The notes: generated by a model from the letters alone, not told the origin. Counted from the first letter of the stretch, positions 42,843 to 54,234 are shown. The stretch is 64,000 bases of DNA from Liopterus haemorrhoidalis (GCA_963971575.1 OZ020611.1:240088654-240152653); one strand, 5' to 3'. Made by a program: numbers and translations.

Positions 42843-44152
42843 CAAGGTGTCTCAAAAGAAATTTTATATTTATTTAGCTTACTGCGTGAACGCAACGTAT
42901 CCGAGAGGCGCGGGGGTTATGTCAATCGGTAGCCTGGCTCTTGGGAATTCAATCGCTATGGAGCGTTTCTCGGGAGGAGACCGCGCGTTATGCGTGCGAG
43001 AGTTTTACAAAAACGGTGATTCGGCGACTGTAGCGCGTAGAAAATTCTGCAGTATTCGAGGTTTTCGCCACTTAAATGATGCGCCAAGCATTCCTCTCAT
43101 TCGACATTGGGTTAAAAAGTTTGAAGAGACTGGTACAACGCTGGATAAATCAAAATCCGGGCGACCTAGGTCATCAAGAACGATAGAAAACGCGGACAAT
43201 GTTAATCAGTCTGTTCGTGACGACCCGAACCTGTCAATTCGGAAGCGCGCAAGTGCTTTAAATGTGCATAGATCATCATTACATCGCATTATGCACAAAG
43301 ACCTAAAGCTGCACCCCTACAAAATTCAATTGGTGCAAGAATTAAAGCCCCAAGATGCCAGTCAGAGGCTTAATTTCGTAAATCAGGTGATTGAGCGATT
43401 TTCAACGTTTACCAACATTTTGTTTTCGGATGAAGCTCATTTTCATCTTAATGGCCACGTAAATAAGCAGAACTGCCGCTACTGGAGTGCAACGAATCCG
43501 AAACGCAAACATCAGAAACCCCTACATTCGCCTAAAGTGACCGTATGGACTGCGATGTCGGCGCGAGGAATTATCGGCCCTTACTTTTTTGAAGACGAAA
43601 GGGGGCGTGCAGTTACAGTGAATTCAGAGCGTTATGTGAAGATGTTAGACAACTTCTTGGTACCTGAACTGCAAAACTTTCCTGGCTATAACCAAAGAAC
43701 ATGGTTCCAACAGGACGGAGCAACTTCACACACGTCCAATATGTCTCTGCCACGTGTTCGTGAAATTTTCTCAGGCAAATTGATCTCCCGGAGAGGTGAC
43801 ATAAATTAGCCTCCACGCAGTCCAGATTTAACCCCTATGGACTTTTTCCTATGGGGTTATCTTAAATCTAAAGTTTACGACAATAAACCGACTTCACTGG
43901 CGCATTTGAAAGAAAATATCCGTCACGAAATGGCAGCCATCCCTGAGTCCACCTGCCGAGACGTCATAAGTAATTTTACTGTTCGATTAAATGAGTGCCG
44001 AGAACGCGAGGGTCTACATTTAGACGATATTATTTTTAAGAAATAAATCCCCAAAAAGTGTATTTTAATACTTAATAAACATTTTTTCTATATACGGCTT
44101 ACTTTTTTTTTAATCGATCCACTAAATATAAAATTTCTTTTGAGGCACCTTG
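42843..44152 (+). mobile_element. DD41D Tc1/mariner-type transposon, copy 2
   Basis: Inverted repeats CAAGGTGTCTCAAAAGAA and, inverted, CAAGGTGCCTCAAAAGAA lie between TA dinucleotides at 42841-42842 and 44153-44154. Length is 1310 bp. It is nearly identical in sequence to copies 1 and 3. Confidence 0.93.
42958..44046 (+). pseudogene. DD41D transposase with a single premature stop
   Basis: From MERFSG at 42958 the frame runs 362 codons to the stop at 44044, the expected length for this family. All motifs are present: LFSDEAHFHL, FQQDGA and SPDLTPMDFF. The only lesion is a TAG at 43807-43809 where the other copies have the Trp codon of DINWPP, between the second and third catalytic aspartates. 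Otherwise this is the only copy with both an intact N-terminus and no frameshift. Confidence 0.92.
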
Positions 44153-44154
44153 TA

Positions 44155-45081
44155 CAAGATGTGCAATGTATTTACAAAATATTAACAATTGTCAAAGATT
44201 GTATCTAGTTCGATTTTTGTAAGCTGGTTAATTCATTTTTTTGGAAATTTTGATTAAATTATTTTGTTGAATGTTAATCTGATGTCGTGAAGCGAAATTA
44301 TGTAATTTATTGTAGATTTTTTTCAAATATTGGATCATCTAAAATCACTATTTGTTTCTAAAATGTCGTCCATTTTTTGAAAACTGGAACTACATATAAT
44401 TTAAATAATATTAAATTTAGAAAACTTGCACATATATTGACAACTAATTTTTAAATGCGCGAATATTTTATGTCCACAAAACGCAAGGCTGTGATTGGTT
44501 GATGGACATTGTTGGTAAACGCTCAAAATTTATACCATATAAGAGAGATAGAATAAAAAGGAATATAGTTTTACAAATTACTGGAGTAGAAAATGGACAT
44601 GGTATGATGTAGTTTATGCACATTTTGTCTCATAGAATAATGTGGCACTCATAACTCAATTTATTGCAAAAGTGGACATATAATAGAATGGAACTCAGCC
44701 AGCGATATGTAACTGAGGAGGGGTATGTATGAATTGCCCCCCCCCCCCGCCAAGCCGTCTGGACCCGCGGAATTGCCATGTTTCAGCATATTCACAACTT
44801 CCTGCACGTTTAAACATGAAATAAGAAAATCTTACGTAGGATTGGTGTCTTGTTTCATTATCATTGTATTATTTTTTCCTAGATCACAATGATGATATTA
44901 TGACAAAGGATATGTAGAAAAGAAAATTCATTAACAATCAATTATTTGAATAATGTCCAATATTTGCCTTCTGTCTTTATCTTTTAAGCAATTTATGGAC
45001 AGCAAAACGCTTACAACGTTTATTATTTTCCATAACTTCTTGTATTACTAATAACGATTTTATTAGATGGACTACGAAACA
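44155..45081. other. no gene identified; poly-C tract
   Basis: It contains a run of 13 C near 44738-44750. AAGTGGACATATAATAGAATGG to CAGCGATAT (44672-44709) is the inverse of a segment at 38687-38728. No coding feature. Confidence 0.45.
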
Positions 45082-45086
45082 TTTTT

Positions 45087-45133
45087 AGGGTTTTGTAGGT
45101 ATGACCAAAAAACCCTTATACCGTCATTTTGTC

Positions 45134-45179
<46 letters not shown>

Positions 45180-46170
45180 TCGGTAAAAATTGTAGCCGAA
45201 CGGCTAAACCTAGAGAGTTGAAATTTGGCATGCTTATACAACTCGTTGACCCGCACATAGGAAAAATACCAAAACATCTAAAAAACATATCCCCCTAAAA
45301 ATATAAACAAATATGTGCTCATCGAAAAAAAAAATATTTTTTTTTAATTCTGAGTAGGGTATCAAATGAAAGCCCTTGGTACGTGGATTAACGATCAAAT
45401 TTTTATTTTTCCAAAATAAATTATTTTGAAGCGATTTTTGCGAATATTGTGCAAAAAAATTTTTGTCCCACACCCTGTAGCCCAGATGGTTTAAACTAAA
45501 AATCTGAAAAAATTCTAAGTAATGTACATTGGTGTGAACCGGAATAGTTCAACAGGAATTTTTGATCAGATTATGTTTTTGGAAAAAAAAGCATTTTTTG
45601 TGTTTTTTTGCTAATAATGTTGACAACTTATAGTTATATAATACGCTCAACAGTAACGTGTTTCTTGGTGCTGTGGCTAAGATACTTGCGTTCTGTCCAA
45701 GAAATCGTAATCGGACTCATGTTCGAGTCCTACGTGAGGAGACAATATTATTTTTTATTAATTTTTTGCATTTTTATATTGTTTAAATTATTTTTTCAAA
45801 ATTTTAATTATATTTTGGCAATTGTTGCATTTAATTTTTAATAGCGTAAATTTAATAACCAGTGGAAATTGTTGAAATTATAATTTAATTATATATTTGA
45901 ATGTACACGAAATCAAAGGGGAGGAGCTATGACTAAAAACAACCAATGGAAGCCATAGGCGCAATTTTCAAAATCTTAATAAACCTTGATATATAAAAAA
46001 AAAATACTGCACATCTTTAAAAACTTAAATAATGGTAATAGGCATTCGAATTAAAATTCATAAAAAAATATTTTGTCATAAAATTTGTTTTGGCACCCCA
46101 AATAATCATCATTCACTTACTAAATACCTGCAAAACCCTGAAATGTGTGAAAATTCACACTTCACATCAA
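45087..46170 (+). mobile_element. HINE-like element, complete
   Basis: It starts AGGGTTTTGTAGGTATGACC and ends CACTTCACATCAA, with TTTTT on both sides (45082-45086 and 46171-46175). The inner inverted match to the 5-prime end, ATACCTGCAAAACCCT, is at 46124-46139, and the hairpin GTGTGAAAATTCACAC at 46145-46160, ten bases from the terminus. This copy shows the proposed end structure most clearly. Confidence 0.75.
45664..45735 (+). other. tRNA-like module (lineage 4)
   Basis: TGGCTAAGATACTTG (from 45674) resembles an A-box region, and TGTTCGAGTCC (45720-45730) is a B-box. The T-rich tract begins about 15 bp later. The isoacceptor is unclear. Confidence 0.5.
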
Positions 46171-46175
46171 TTTTT

Positions 46176-46750
46176 ATAACTAGACAACTATCCGATCCGA
46201 CGTCAAACAGAAAATTCTACATTAATGGATTGATACGCTACGATGCATCATGGAACTTATGAACACTCCACAAATTTCAATTACAGATTAAATTGCTTGA
46301 AGTACATCAGGAGCAACAAAATGTAATGTTTGAATAAAGTTTTAATCCTAGTTTAGGTCTGATAGCAAAGAGCTTGTCAATTCAGATTAGTGCTTAGAAC
46401 GAATCAAGATTAAAAGATAATCTTTCAATTAGCTGAACGAGATACTTGAGTTTAGACAGGAGGGTTTTCTAAGAGAAACTTTAACAAAGCCCTACCATTA
46501 TATGGTTCAATGATGGCAAACTTATGATACGCGTAGTACTAAATCTCACGCGAATCAAAAACATTCAAAAACATTTAAGTATTTTGAAAACCACATGAAT
46601 ATTTTAGAAAATACTCTTTTGAAAATCGAACGAGACCCTAAAAAAAGTAGGAAATGAGAACTGAAAAGATGAAAATATTAGATCAATACTAAAATCCTGG
46701 TATTAAATCGATATTGAAACGGTATCATCAGCGAATCTTAGATAATTTAT
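46176..46750. other. no identified content
   Basis: Nothing recognisable. Confidence 0.45.
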
Positions 46751-46751
46751 A

Positions 46752-47575
46752 GGGCGATTCTGCTCGCTAACTTTAAATGTTAAAGGCTTTTAAAATGTAA
46801 AAACTTGCAAGTTAAAGATTTTAACAAATGTTTGAATAGACCATATTATTGTGACGTCATATACATGTGTTGCCACCTGACAACGGTTTCATTTGGAAGT
46901 TTTTGGCTGATTTAAAATACAAGTGTCATTATTTTGTTACCTTAATTTTATGAATATTTTCAATTTTGAAGCATAAAATATATATCTTTGATAAGTATAT
47001 ACTAATATATACAGTTCGGATACTTTATATTATAGAATAATGTTTTTATGAACATATAAATAAGGATTCGAAGCTATATTTATATGTTACGTTTTTAAAT
47101 AACATGAAAATCGAAATAATAATCTTTAGTATTTATTTAATCAAAATTAAGTAATCATTAATATTTTGTTTTAGAATGCATATTGGTGTATTGTTTTGTT
47201 CCAAATTGCAATCATTACAGCCACATTCTTAACTGCAAAAATTCGTTTTTTGACAGATGAAAATGAAAATCAATACTGGATAAAATAAGAACAACAAATT
47301 ATCCTTTCAAACTATTTAGAAATGGCAAACAGACATTTCTATGTTCCTTGCCATAATAACGATTACTAACGTAAATTTTTCAATATTAACCTGCAAAGTA
47401 ATATTGCTGAACTGTTTATATCAGTATATACTTATCAAAGATACATATTTTTTTGCTACAAAATTGAAAATATTCATAAAATAAGAATTATAATAAATAA
47501 ATATTGACATGCAGTTTTGATGTGAAGCATTTTCTTACTTTAAAAATTTAATTGTAAAGGCATGAGTAGAATCGC
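46752..47575. repeat. imperfect inverted-repeat element, ~0.82 kb
   Basis: The outer ends GCGATTCTGCTC and, inverted, GCGATTCTACTC pair. A better-conserved inner pair, ATATCTTTGATAAGTATATAC with TTCAATTTTG, lies at 46953-47008 and 47430-47475. The interior is AT-rich and non-coding. The target duplication is not resolved. Confidence 0.6.
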
Positions 47576-47577
47576 TT

Positions 47578-48083
47578 CTTTAAACATTTTCGTATAAAAA
47601 CGTCTTATAAATATAACTGCTGAATAAACAATCAAACAATGATGTGCCATTACAGATGTAATGAAATACTGTATCAAAGGTGAAATATAACAGATTTATT
47701 ATTCAGATACGAGTAATTAGGCCATTTAGTAAACATCTTGAAAGCTAAGGATACTTCAAAGAAAATGATAAATCTAAATTAAAACATCGCTATAATGGAA
47801 CAATCTCAAATACGTAATGCAAATTATGTTGTATCAACTATTCAATATGAAGCCCTGCTCTACATTCAAGGCAATCATTAAAGTACATTGCTATATAGTC
47901 CGTCCACTTAGTTATCTCGGGTGCAGCGAGTCAAGTTCAACAGGGAATTCCGGACTAAAGGCTCATTTAAACATCCACATTAAGCTCAAATCTATATTTA
48001 AAATTTTTTTATTATATTTTTTTGAACACTCAACGTCGTTCAGATATGTCCGATTTACCAGTTAAATTAGTGTAAATTAAGCA
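47578..48083. other. no identified content
   Basis: Nothing recognisable before the foldback at 48.08 kb. Confidence 0.45.
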
Positions 48084-49297
48084 AAAGGCTATAGCGGGAT
48101 AAGATAGTGAAAACTGCACCGCTACAGAATTCCATTTTTATTTGACCATTCGAAAGTACTTGGTCGAAAACCCCCTCAAAAAAATTTTCAGCTCCCGAAA
48201 CCCACTAGGGTGTTCTCTATGCGAAAAACAACGTTTTTTCGACTTTTATTTTTCCTGGGCGCTTCTTTCATCCAAAAAATCTGAAAAAAATCACAGACGT
48301 GTGTTTCAGCACTACAAATAACCATGAATTTTTTTCAGATTTTTTCGACTGAAACTAAGCTCAGGAAAAATCTTTGAAATTTTCAACGATTTTTTAGGTT
48401 ATGTAAATAATGTTTGGCCAACTTTTAAGTACATACATTTTGTGTATTTTTTTTTCCTCTTTCGAATGGCGGTGTTAGAATTGTCAGTTTCACGCCGGAA
48501 CAAGCTCAAAAATCGAAAAAACTGTTTTTTTTTTACTTTTTTCCCATTTTTTTCGCACATAACCTCAAAAAAACAATGGAGAAATGATTTTTCACACTTT
48601 TTTTTGATACTGTCAAGTTCAAAAATTCAAAAACCACCATTTTTGAATCACAGTGTACGCATAATTACGATAAAAACGTTTTTTTCCAACATTTTTCCCA
48701 TTTTTTTAGCACATAACCTCAAAAATCAACGGCAAAATGATTTTTCATGGTTTTTGAATTTTGGAACTTGACAGTACCAAAAAAAAGTGTGAAAATCATT
48801 TCTCCATTGTTTTTTTGAGGTTATGTGCGAAAAAAATTGGAAAAAAGTAAAAAAAAACAGTTTTTTCGATTTTTGAGCTTGTTCCGACGTGAAACTGACA
48901 ATTCTAACACCGCCATTCGAAAGAGGGGGAAAAAATACACAAAATGTATGTACTTAAAAGTTGGCCAAACATTATTTACATAACCTAAAAAATCGTTGAA
49001 AATTTCAAAGATTTTTCCTGAGCTTAGTTTCAGTCGAAAAAATCTGGTTAAAAATCTGGTTATTTGTAGTGCTGAAACACACGTCTGTGAATTTTTTCAG
49101 ATTTTTTGGATGAAAGAAGCGCCCAGGAAAAATAAAAGTCGAAAAAACGTTGTTTTTCGCATAGAGAACACCCTAGTGGGTTTCGGGGGCTGAAAATTTT
49201 TTTGAGGGGGTTTTCGACCAATTACTTTCGAATGGTCAAATAAAAATGGAATTCTGGAGCGGTGCAGTTTTCACTATCTTATCCCGCTATAGCCTTT
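48084..49297. mobile_element. 1.2-kb foldback element with ~540-bp arms
   Basis: The arms begin AAAGGCTATAGCGGGATAAG at both ends and stay highly similar through GTGTTCTCTATGCG, CCTGGGCGCTTCTTTC and CATAACCTCAAAAA. They leave a loop of about 100 bp near 48630-48750 that itself repeats arm-like TTTTTCCCATTTTTTT text. No coding capacity. The arms are similar enough that the element is probably young or maintained by gene conversion. Confidence 0.85.
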
Positions 49298-50031
49298 AAG
49301 ATATATTCTGGACGAGATTATACCAAATCCTAGTTTTAAAAAATAGTTGACACTCTGCATTGTCATTGTCTAAGTCTATAGGGGAAAAATTTTAAGATCG
49401 TAGCGCCACGCGGATTTTTTGAAACCATTCTAAATCAGATACCACTTGACATTTACTAGTAAATAATAGCGAAAAGTGTATCAAAAAACGACAAAAAATA
49501 AATAATTGTTTGGGATTTTCTGATTTTGTGAAGTGACATTACTTGTAAACATCTAAAATACTCATACAAAACGAAATGTTATCTGATGTACACAAGTTCA
49601 TGAAACGCTCACCAGATGGTAGGGTGCTTAGCTGCAAATCCCTATAGGGGAAATTTCCTAAGCGCCCTGACACCTGGTGGCAATTTGCGGAAGATACGAA
49701 AGTGACATTGTTTTGTTTCGTTCAATGGAGAAACACGTGTTTTTTGTTGTTCGTGTTTTATTTTTGTGAATAATGAAAAAAAAACAATCAATTTTCTTGT
49801 GTGCCGCAATGTAAATCGTAAATAAGGAAGAATCCTTCTTAAACATTCCATACTTTACCTAAATCGAAAAAATATCAATTGAAACGACGTTTGGAAGCAG
49901 AGAGAAAGTGGATCGTAGGTTTTTATGGACCCAAAAACTAAAAATTGATGTGAAGTGTGAATTTTCACACATTGCAGGGTTTTGCAGGTATATAATAAGT
50001 GAAAGCGGCATGCTGAGTGTGTAGGACAAAT

Positions 50032-50938
50032 GGCACTATTCTACTTTAACAAACCCACTAGACAATGTTACCAACTATAGTAAAATTAAAACACGTAAAT
50101 TTAAACTAAAATCAAAATAGAATTAAAATTATTTGTATAATAATGCTTAACTTTCAGTTGAATAAATCTAATTAAATTAATATTCCGGTATTTTATAATA
50201 AGAATAAATAATAATATTACATTCACAGCCGATTAAAGGTTAAAAAAGGGGGAACATAATTTAGTGCACCTAAAAACTGGGTGATTAGGTTAGTAAAAGT
50301 CTAGGACAGCAGAAGCCGAAAAGCTCAAAGTAAGCTTAAAAAAGTTTGTGTAAAAAACGTTTGTGCGGTGTAGGATGTAATTCAGTAGTTATACCTTTAT
50401 CTTGTTGTTGTTTTATTTTGTAAAGTGTATACATTCTTTATATATTTTTTTTTTCACACGAACTCCTTTAAGGTTACTTTGAGTCTTTCGGCTTCTGTTG
50501 TCCTAGATTTTTACTAACTAAACCTAACCTAATTACCTTGTTTTTAGGTGCACAGTACTTAATTTTCCCCCCACATTAGCCTAATTAAAATTGTGTATCA
50601 TTGTGCATACGTTTATAACATGGTGGTGCAGAGGGCTAGTTTATTGTCCACCTGAACTAAATTTTTTTAAAATATCGATACAATGCATAATAAATCACTA
50701 CAACAGAAAAAAGTGAAAATAAATAATATTAAATTAAATTTAAACTACGTTTATATATTAAAACTCTAATCACAGTAGAAATTAAGGGAATATTACTTAT
50801 TTCTATATTTCTTATAAATAAACTCATTTAATAAATTGATATTAAATTTAAATTATTAAAATTGATATATTACATTTTACTATTGCCAACACTGCACGCA
50901 TGCGCAGTAAGGTGGGTTTGCTAAAGTAGAATAGTACC
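50032..50938. mobile_element. TIR element with 8-bp target duplication, 907 bp
   Basis: The ends GGCACTATTCTACTTTAAC and, inverted, GGTACTATTCTACTTTAGC, each followed by AAACCCAC, lie between perfect duplications GGACAAAT (50024-50031 and 50939-50946). The uninterrupted 1b HINE at 25.96 kb shows the same GGACAAAT once. The interior holds a second imperfect palindrome (about 50245-50590) including TCTAGGACAGCAGAAGCCGA. The 8-bp duplication fits hAT or P-like elements. The ends match neither exactly. Confidence 0.88.
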
Positions 50939-51340
50939 GGACAAATTTTGCTTTGTAGTAACCACGGCAAAATGAACGATGTTTTTAAAATAATTTATCG
51001 TCTGTTAATGTCAGAGCTTTAAAAACAAATTTTATGTTAAAATATTTTTTTGTTAATTTTAATTCGAATACCTAATATCATTATTTAGGTTTCTAGTTTA
51101 TTCAAGGTTTATTAAGATTTTGAAAATTGCGCCTATGGCTTTCATTGGTTGTCTTAAATCATACGCTCCGCCCCTCTGGTTTCGTATAAATGACACATAG
51201 AATGAAAATATAATTCCAATTGGTTATTAAATTTACGCTCTTGAAAATTAAATTCAAAATTTGCTAAGATATAACTAGAATTTTAACAAATTAATTTAAA
51301 CAAAATAAAATTAAAAAAAAAAAACAAAAAAAAATTGACT

Positions 51341-51424
51341 CCACAAGCCAGGAACGAACCTGTGTGGTGTATAACAAAATCTGTGTAGTTGGCGCGCAAC
51401 ATAGCCTCTAGACCACCACACGCT
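51341..51424 (-). other. tRNA-like module (lineage 5)
   Basis: The minus strand has an A-box TGGTCTAGAGG (within 51404-51415) and a B-box GGTTCGTTCC (51351-51360), followed by a T-rich tract. It is the longest module and could derive from any class with a GTGGTCTAG start. The isoacceptor is unclear. Confidence 0.5.
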
Positions 51425-51901
51425 TAATAACTCAGCGTGTTATATGAGTATAAGCTATATGCATCGTCAACAAAAAAACACAAAAAATGCGTTATTTTCC
51501 GAAAACATAATCTGATCAAAAATTCCTGTTGTAGTATTTCGGTTCACACCAATGTACATTACTTAGAATTTTTTCAGATTTTTAGTTTAAACCATCTGGG
51601 CTATAGGGTGTGGGACAAAATTTTTTTTGCACAATTTTGGTAAAAATAGCGTCAAAATAATTTATTTTGCAAAAATGAAACTTTGATCGTTAATCCACCT
51701 ACTAAGGGCTTTAATTTGATACCCTACTCAGAATTTAAAAAAAAAATATTTTTTTTCGATGAGCACATATTTGTTTATATTTTTAGGGGGATATGTTTTT
51801 TAGATGTTTTAGTATTTTTCCTATGTGCGGGTCAAAGAGTTGTATAAGCATGCCAAATTTCAACTCTCTAGGTTTAGCCGTTTGGCTACAATTTTTACCG
51901 A

Positions 51902-51971
<70 letters not shown>

Positions 51972-52559
51972 GACAAAATGACGGTATAAGGGTTTTTTGG
52001 TCATACCTACAAAACCCTAAAAATGGGCAAAATACAAGCCCATGCATGCATGTTTGCTCGTTGCATTTTATGGAAAGTGATTTTATACGTCCAAGAGAAG
52101 ACTGAAAAAAAGCATTTATCCCACCGAAAATTTGCCTAAATCATCAGTTGATGTATTTAAAAAGCCCTTCTACTTTTTCAGGCAGAGATATTAATTTTTA
52201 CTAATATATTTACCACATTTTTGTTGCTATTATATTGATAAATAGTCAAAAAGAAATATAAATACAATGAAAAACTAAAAATACAACTTGTGTTCATTTT
52301 CACCATGTAAACAAATACACGAGTAACGGTTTAATGTCACTATCGAGTGTTCCAGCTTTGCCGCATATGGCGCTGCGATCTTAAAAATTTTCCCCTATTT
52401 GTAACAGCACACGATTTACATATCGTGTGTACAACGGAAGGCGGCACATAGCAGTTCAACATGGGATTTTAAATAAGTGCGGAAATTTACTCTTCTATAC
52501 ATTTTAGAACCATAGAATACAGACATCACTAGATATTTGGAAAATATATTAGGTCAGTT

Positions 52560-53673
52560 TTTTTCTTCCAGAAAAGACTTTATTGTGAAAAAACATGAAA
52601 AATACACTATACAAAGTATTTGCCATCGCTTGCTATTATTTTTTCCGATCTGTCTGGCAGTTGTTCTATTCCGTGACGGAAAAACGACTCGTCTTTCGAA
52701 GCGAATCCATTCATTGAGCCATTTCTCTATTTCTTCATAATTGTTCAAGTGCTGACACGAAAGCCCGCGTGCCATCGATCTGAACAAGTGATAATCTGAT
52801 GGACCAATGTCTGGTCAATACGATGGGTGAGGTAAAACGTCCCAGCCAAGTGTTTCCAAGATGACCTTCACAATCTTTCCAACATGTGATCTAGCGTTAT
52901 CATGCTGGAGGATCACTTTGTCGTGTCTCTTTGCATATTCCGGCCGCTTATTCTTCAATGCGTTGCTTCAACGGAGCAATTGTTGTTGATAAAGTTCAAC
53001 AGTGATGGTTTGGCTCTGCTTTAATAGCTCATCATACACTAAACCCTTCTGGTCCAACCATATACAGAGCATTACTTTCTTGCCGTGAATATTCCGCTTT
53101 GGTCTCGATGCGGATGGTTTTCCTGGGTCGCAAATGGATTTCCATCGTTTGGGATTATCGAAATATATCCACTTTTTGTCTCCAGTCACAATACGATGCA
53201 AAAAACATTTTCTTTTTTGCCTGGCAACCAGTGGCGAATTAAGTTGATTGGGAGCCATGGGCGGTAAAATTAAAATAGGCCCTCTATTATTTTAAATATA
53301 ATGGAAATATTTGTATATAGGCTTCGGTAAGCCTCCCCCCCGGATTCGTGGGCCCCAGGCGGCCGCCCAGTCCGCCAACCGCTTAATTCGCCTCTGCTGG
53401 CAAGCAAAATTTCAGACATGGTTTTGCTCCTCTCGATGTCTGTTTCTTTCAATTCGTACGGAACCCATCTTCCTTCTTTGTAAACCTTTCCCATGGCTGC
53501 CAAACGCTCAGAAATTGTTGATCGATCAACATCCAACAATTGCGCGAGCTCATATTGCGTTTGACACAGATCTTCAGCGATTAGCGCCTGAAATTCCTCG
53601 TCCTCGAACTTCTTCGGCTAACCTGGACGAGGTTTGTCATCGACACTAAAATCATCACTTTTGAAATACTGTA
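52560..53673 (-). pseudogene. mariner transposase, decayed, split by a hAT MITE
   Basis: Minus-strand pieces from the right read SDDFSVDDKPRPG, KKFEDEEFQALIAEDLCQTQ, LAQLLDVDRSTISERLAAMG (second helix-turn-helix), GRWVPYELKETDIERSKTM. After the MITE come QKRKCFLHRIVTGDKKWIYF (first D region), KVMLCIWLDQKGLVYDELLK, HDNARSHV (second D) and PSDYHLFRSMA (third D), ending NNYEEIEKWLNEWI. Several stops and frame changes are present. TGDKK replaces the usual TGDEK, though the catalytic Asp remains. This is the irritans/mauritiana-like branch with HELK..DIERRKT text. Confidence 0.85.
53229..53396. mobile_element. hAT MITE, 168 bp
   Basis: The ends CAGTGGCGAATTAAG and, inverted, CAGAGGCGAATTAAG are flanked by CTGGCAAC (53221-53228) and CTGGCAAG (53397-53404), an 8-bp duplication with one mismatch. 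It is inserted in the mariner gene, whose reading resumes with ARQKRK-type sequence. The interior is GC-richer (GGGCCCCAGGCGGCCGCC). Confidence 0.88.
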
Positions 53674-53840
53674 TTTTGATTACCGTCTTGTTGAAACCAT
53701 ACTTCTCGATCATCAGCCGATTCATCAATTGCTGGTCCGACATCATTTATTAATAAATTGTAATAGGACTGACCATTTAAAATACCGTCAATAACACGTA
53801 AATACATGCATAGTTGATATTCTGAGTAGAAATACATTAA
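53674..53840 (-). pseudogene. unrelated DDE transposase fragment fused to the mariner
   Basis: The minus frame reads GILNGQSYYNLLINDVGPAI and EVWFQQDG, the beta-strand and second-Asp block of a Tc1-like DDE_3 transposase of a lineage different from the DD41D copies. It joins the mariner N-terminal region at about 53673 without an intervening boundary repeat. Only about 50 residues remain. Confidence 0.6.
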
Positions 53841-54234
53841 AATTTTGTTTTACGTTCTATTTCCACGGCTGTCTGAATTTTGACGAAAATATCATATTTT
53901 ATTTTCCAAATATCTAGTGTTATTTATATTATATATATTATATAGAAATTGTATTGTATAAACAAGTTTTTACTCTTATATTTTTGCTCTAAAATGTACA
54001 GAAGAGCCAGTTTCCGCACTTATTTAAAATCTCATGTTCAACTGCTATATTCTGCCTTTCGTTGCACACACGATATGTAAATAGTTTGCAAAAACATGAA
54101 GCGTTGAAATTAAATGAACACATTTGTAAGTGAAAAAAAATTGAATGTTCCAACGAAACCATTGAGAAGAATTAAGAATTATATTCACAGACAAGTGTAT
54201 AATATATGACGATAACGATAAGAAATATAAAATT

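Larger units (their letters stand above)
49945..52018 (-). mobile_element. HINE-like element interrupted by an 8-bp-TSD element
   Basis: The 3-prime end TTGATGTGAAGTG at 49945 and the 5-prime end ACCTACAAAACCCT at 52018 are bordered by AAAAA. The 3-prime region is of subfamily 1b type (GCTGAGTGTGTAGGACAAAT) and is split at 50032-50938. The 5-prime CAGA tract (51903-51971) is the longest of any copy, about 17 units. The tRNA-like module is at 51341-51424. Confidence 0.75.
49379..52398. mobile_element. TIR element enclosing a HINE
   Basis: The left end ATAGGGGAAAAATTTTAAGA plus TCGTAGCGCCA and the inverted right end ATAGGGGAAAATTTTTAAGA plus TCGCAGCGCCA pair over about 36 bp. A solo relative of this end lies at 55.07 kb. 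The enclosed 3 kb contains the HINE at 49.9-52.0 kb and no coding region, so without the HINE the element would be about 0.95 kb. Confidence 0.6.
52405..54085. repeat. inverted repeats (~130 bp) bracketing a mariner
   Basis: ATTTACATATCGTGTG through AGCAGTTCAACATG and TTTTAAATAAGTGCGGAAA at 52410-52510 pairs with the reverse complement at 53988-54085. A second inner pair, CACTAGATATTTGGAAAATA (52529 and 53898), encloses the mariner. This suggests a MITE-like element that received a mariner and then other insertions. Confidence 0.65.

Noticed and set aside
53229..53396. Intron in the mariner gene
   Set aside because: The CAGTGGCG ends, 8-bp near-duplication and GC-rich interior fit a hAT MITE. 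There are no GT-AG borders at the frame junction.
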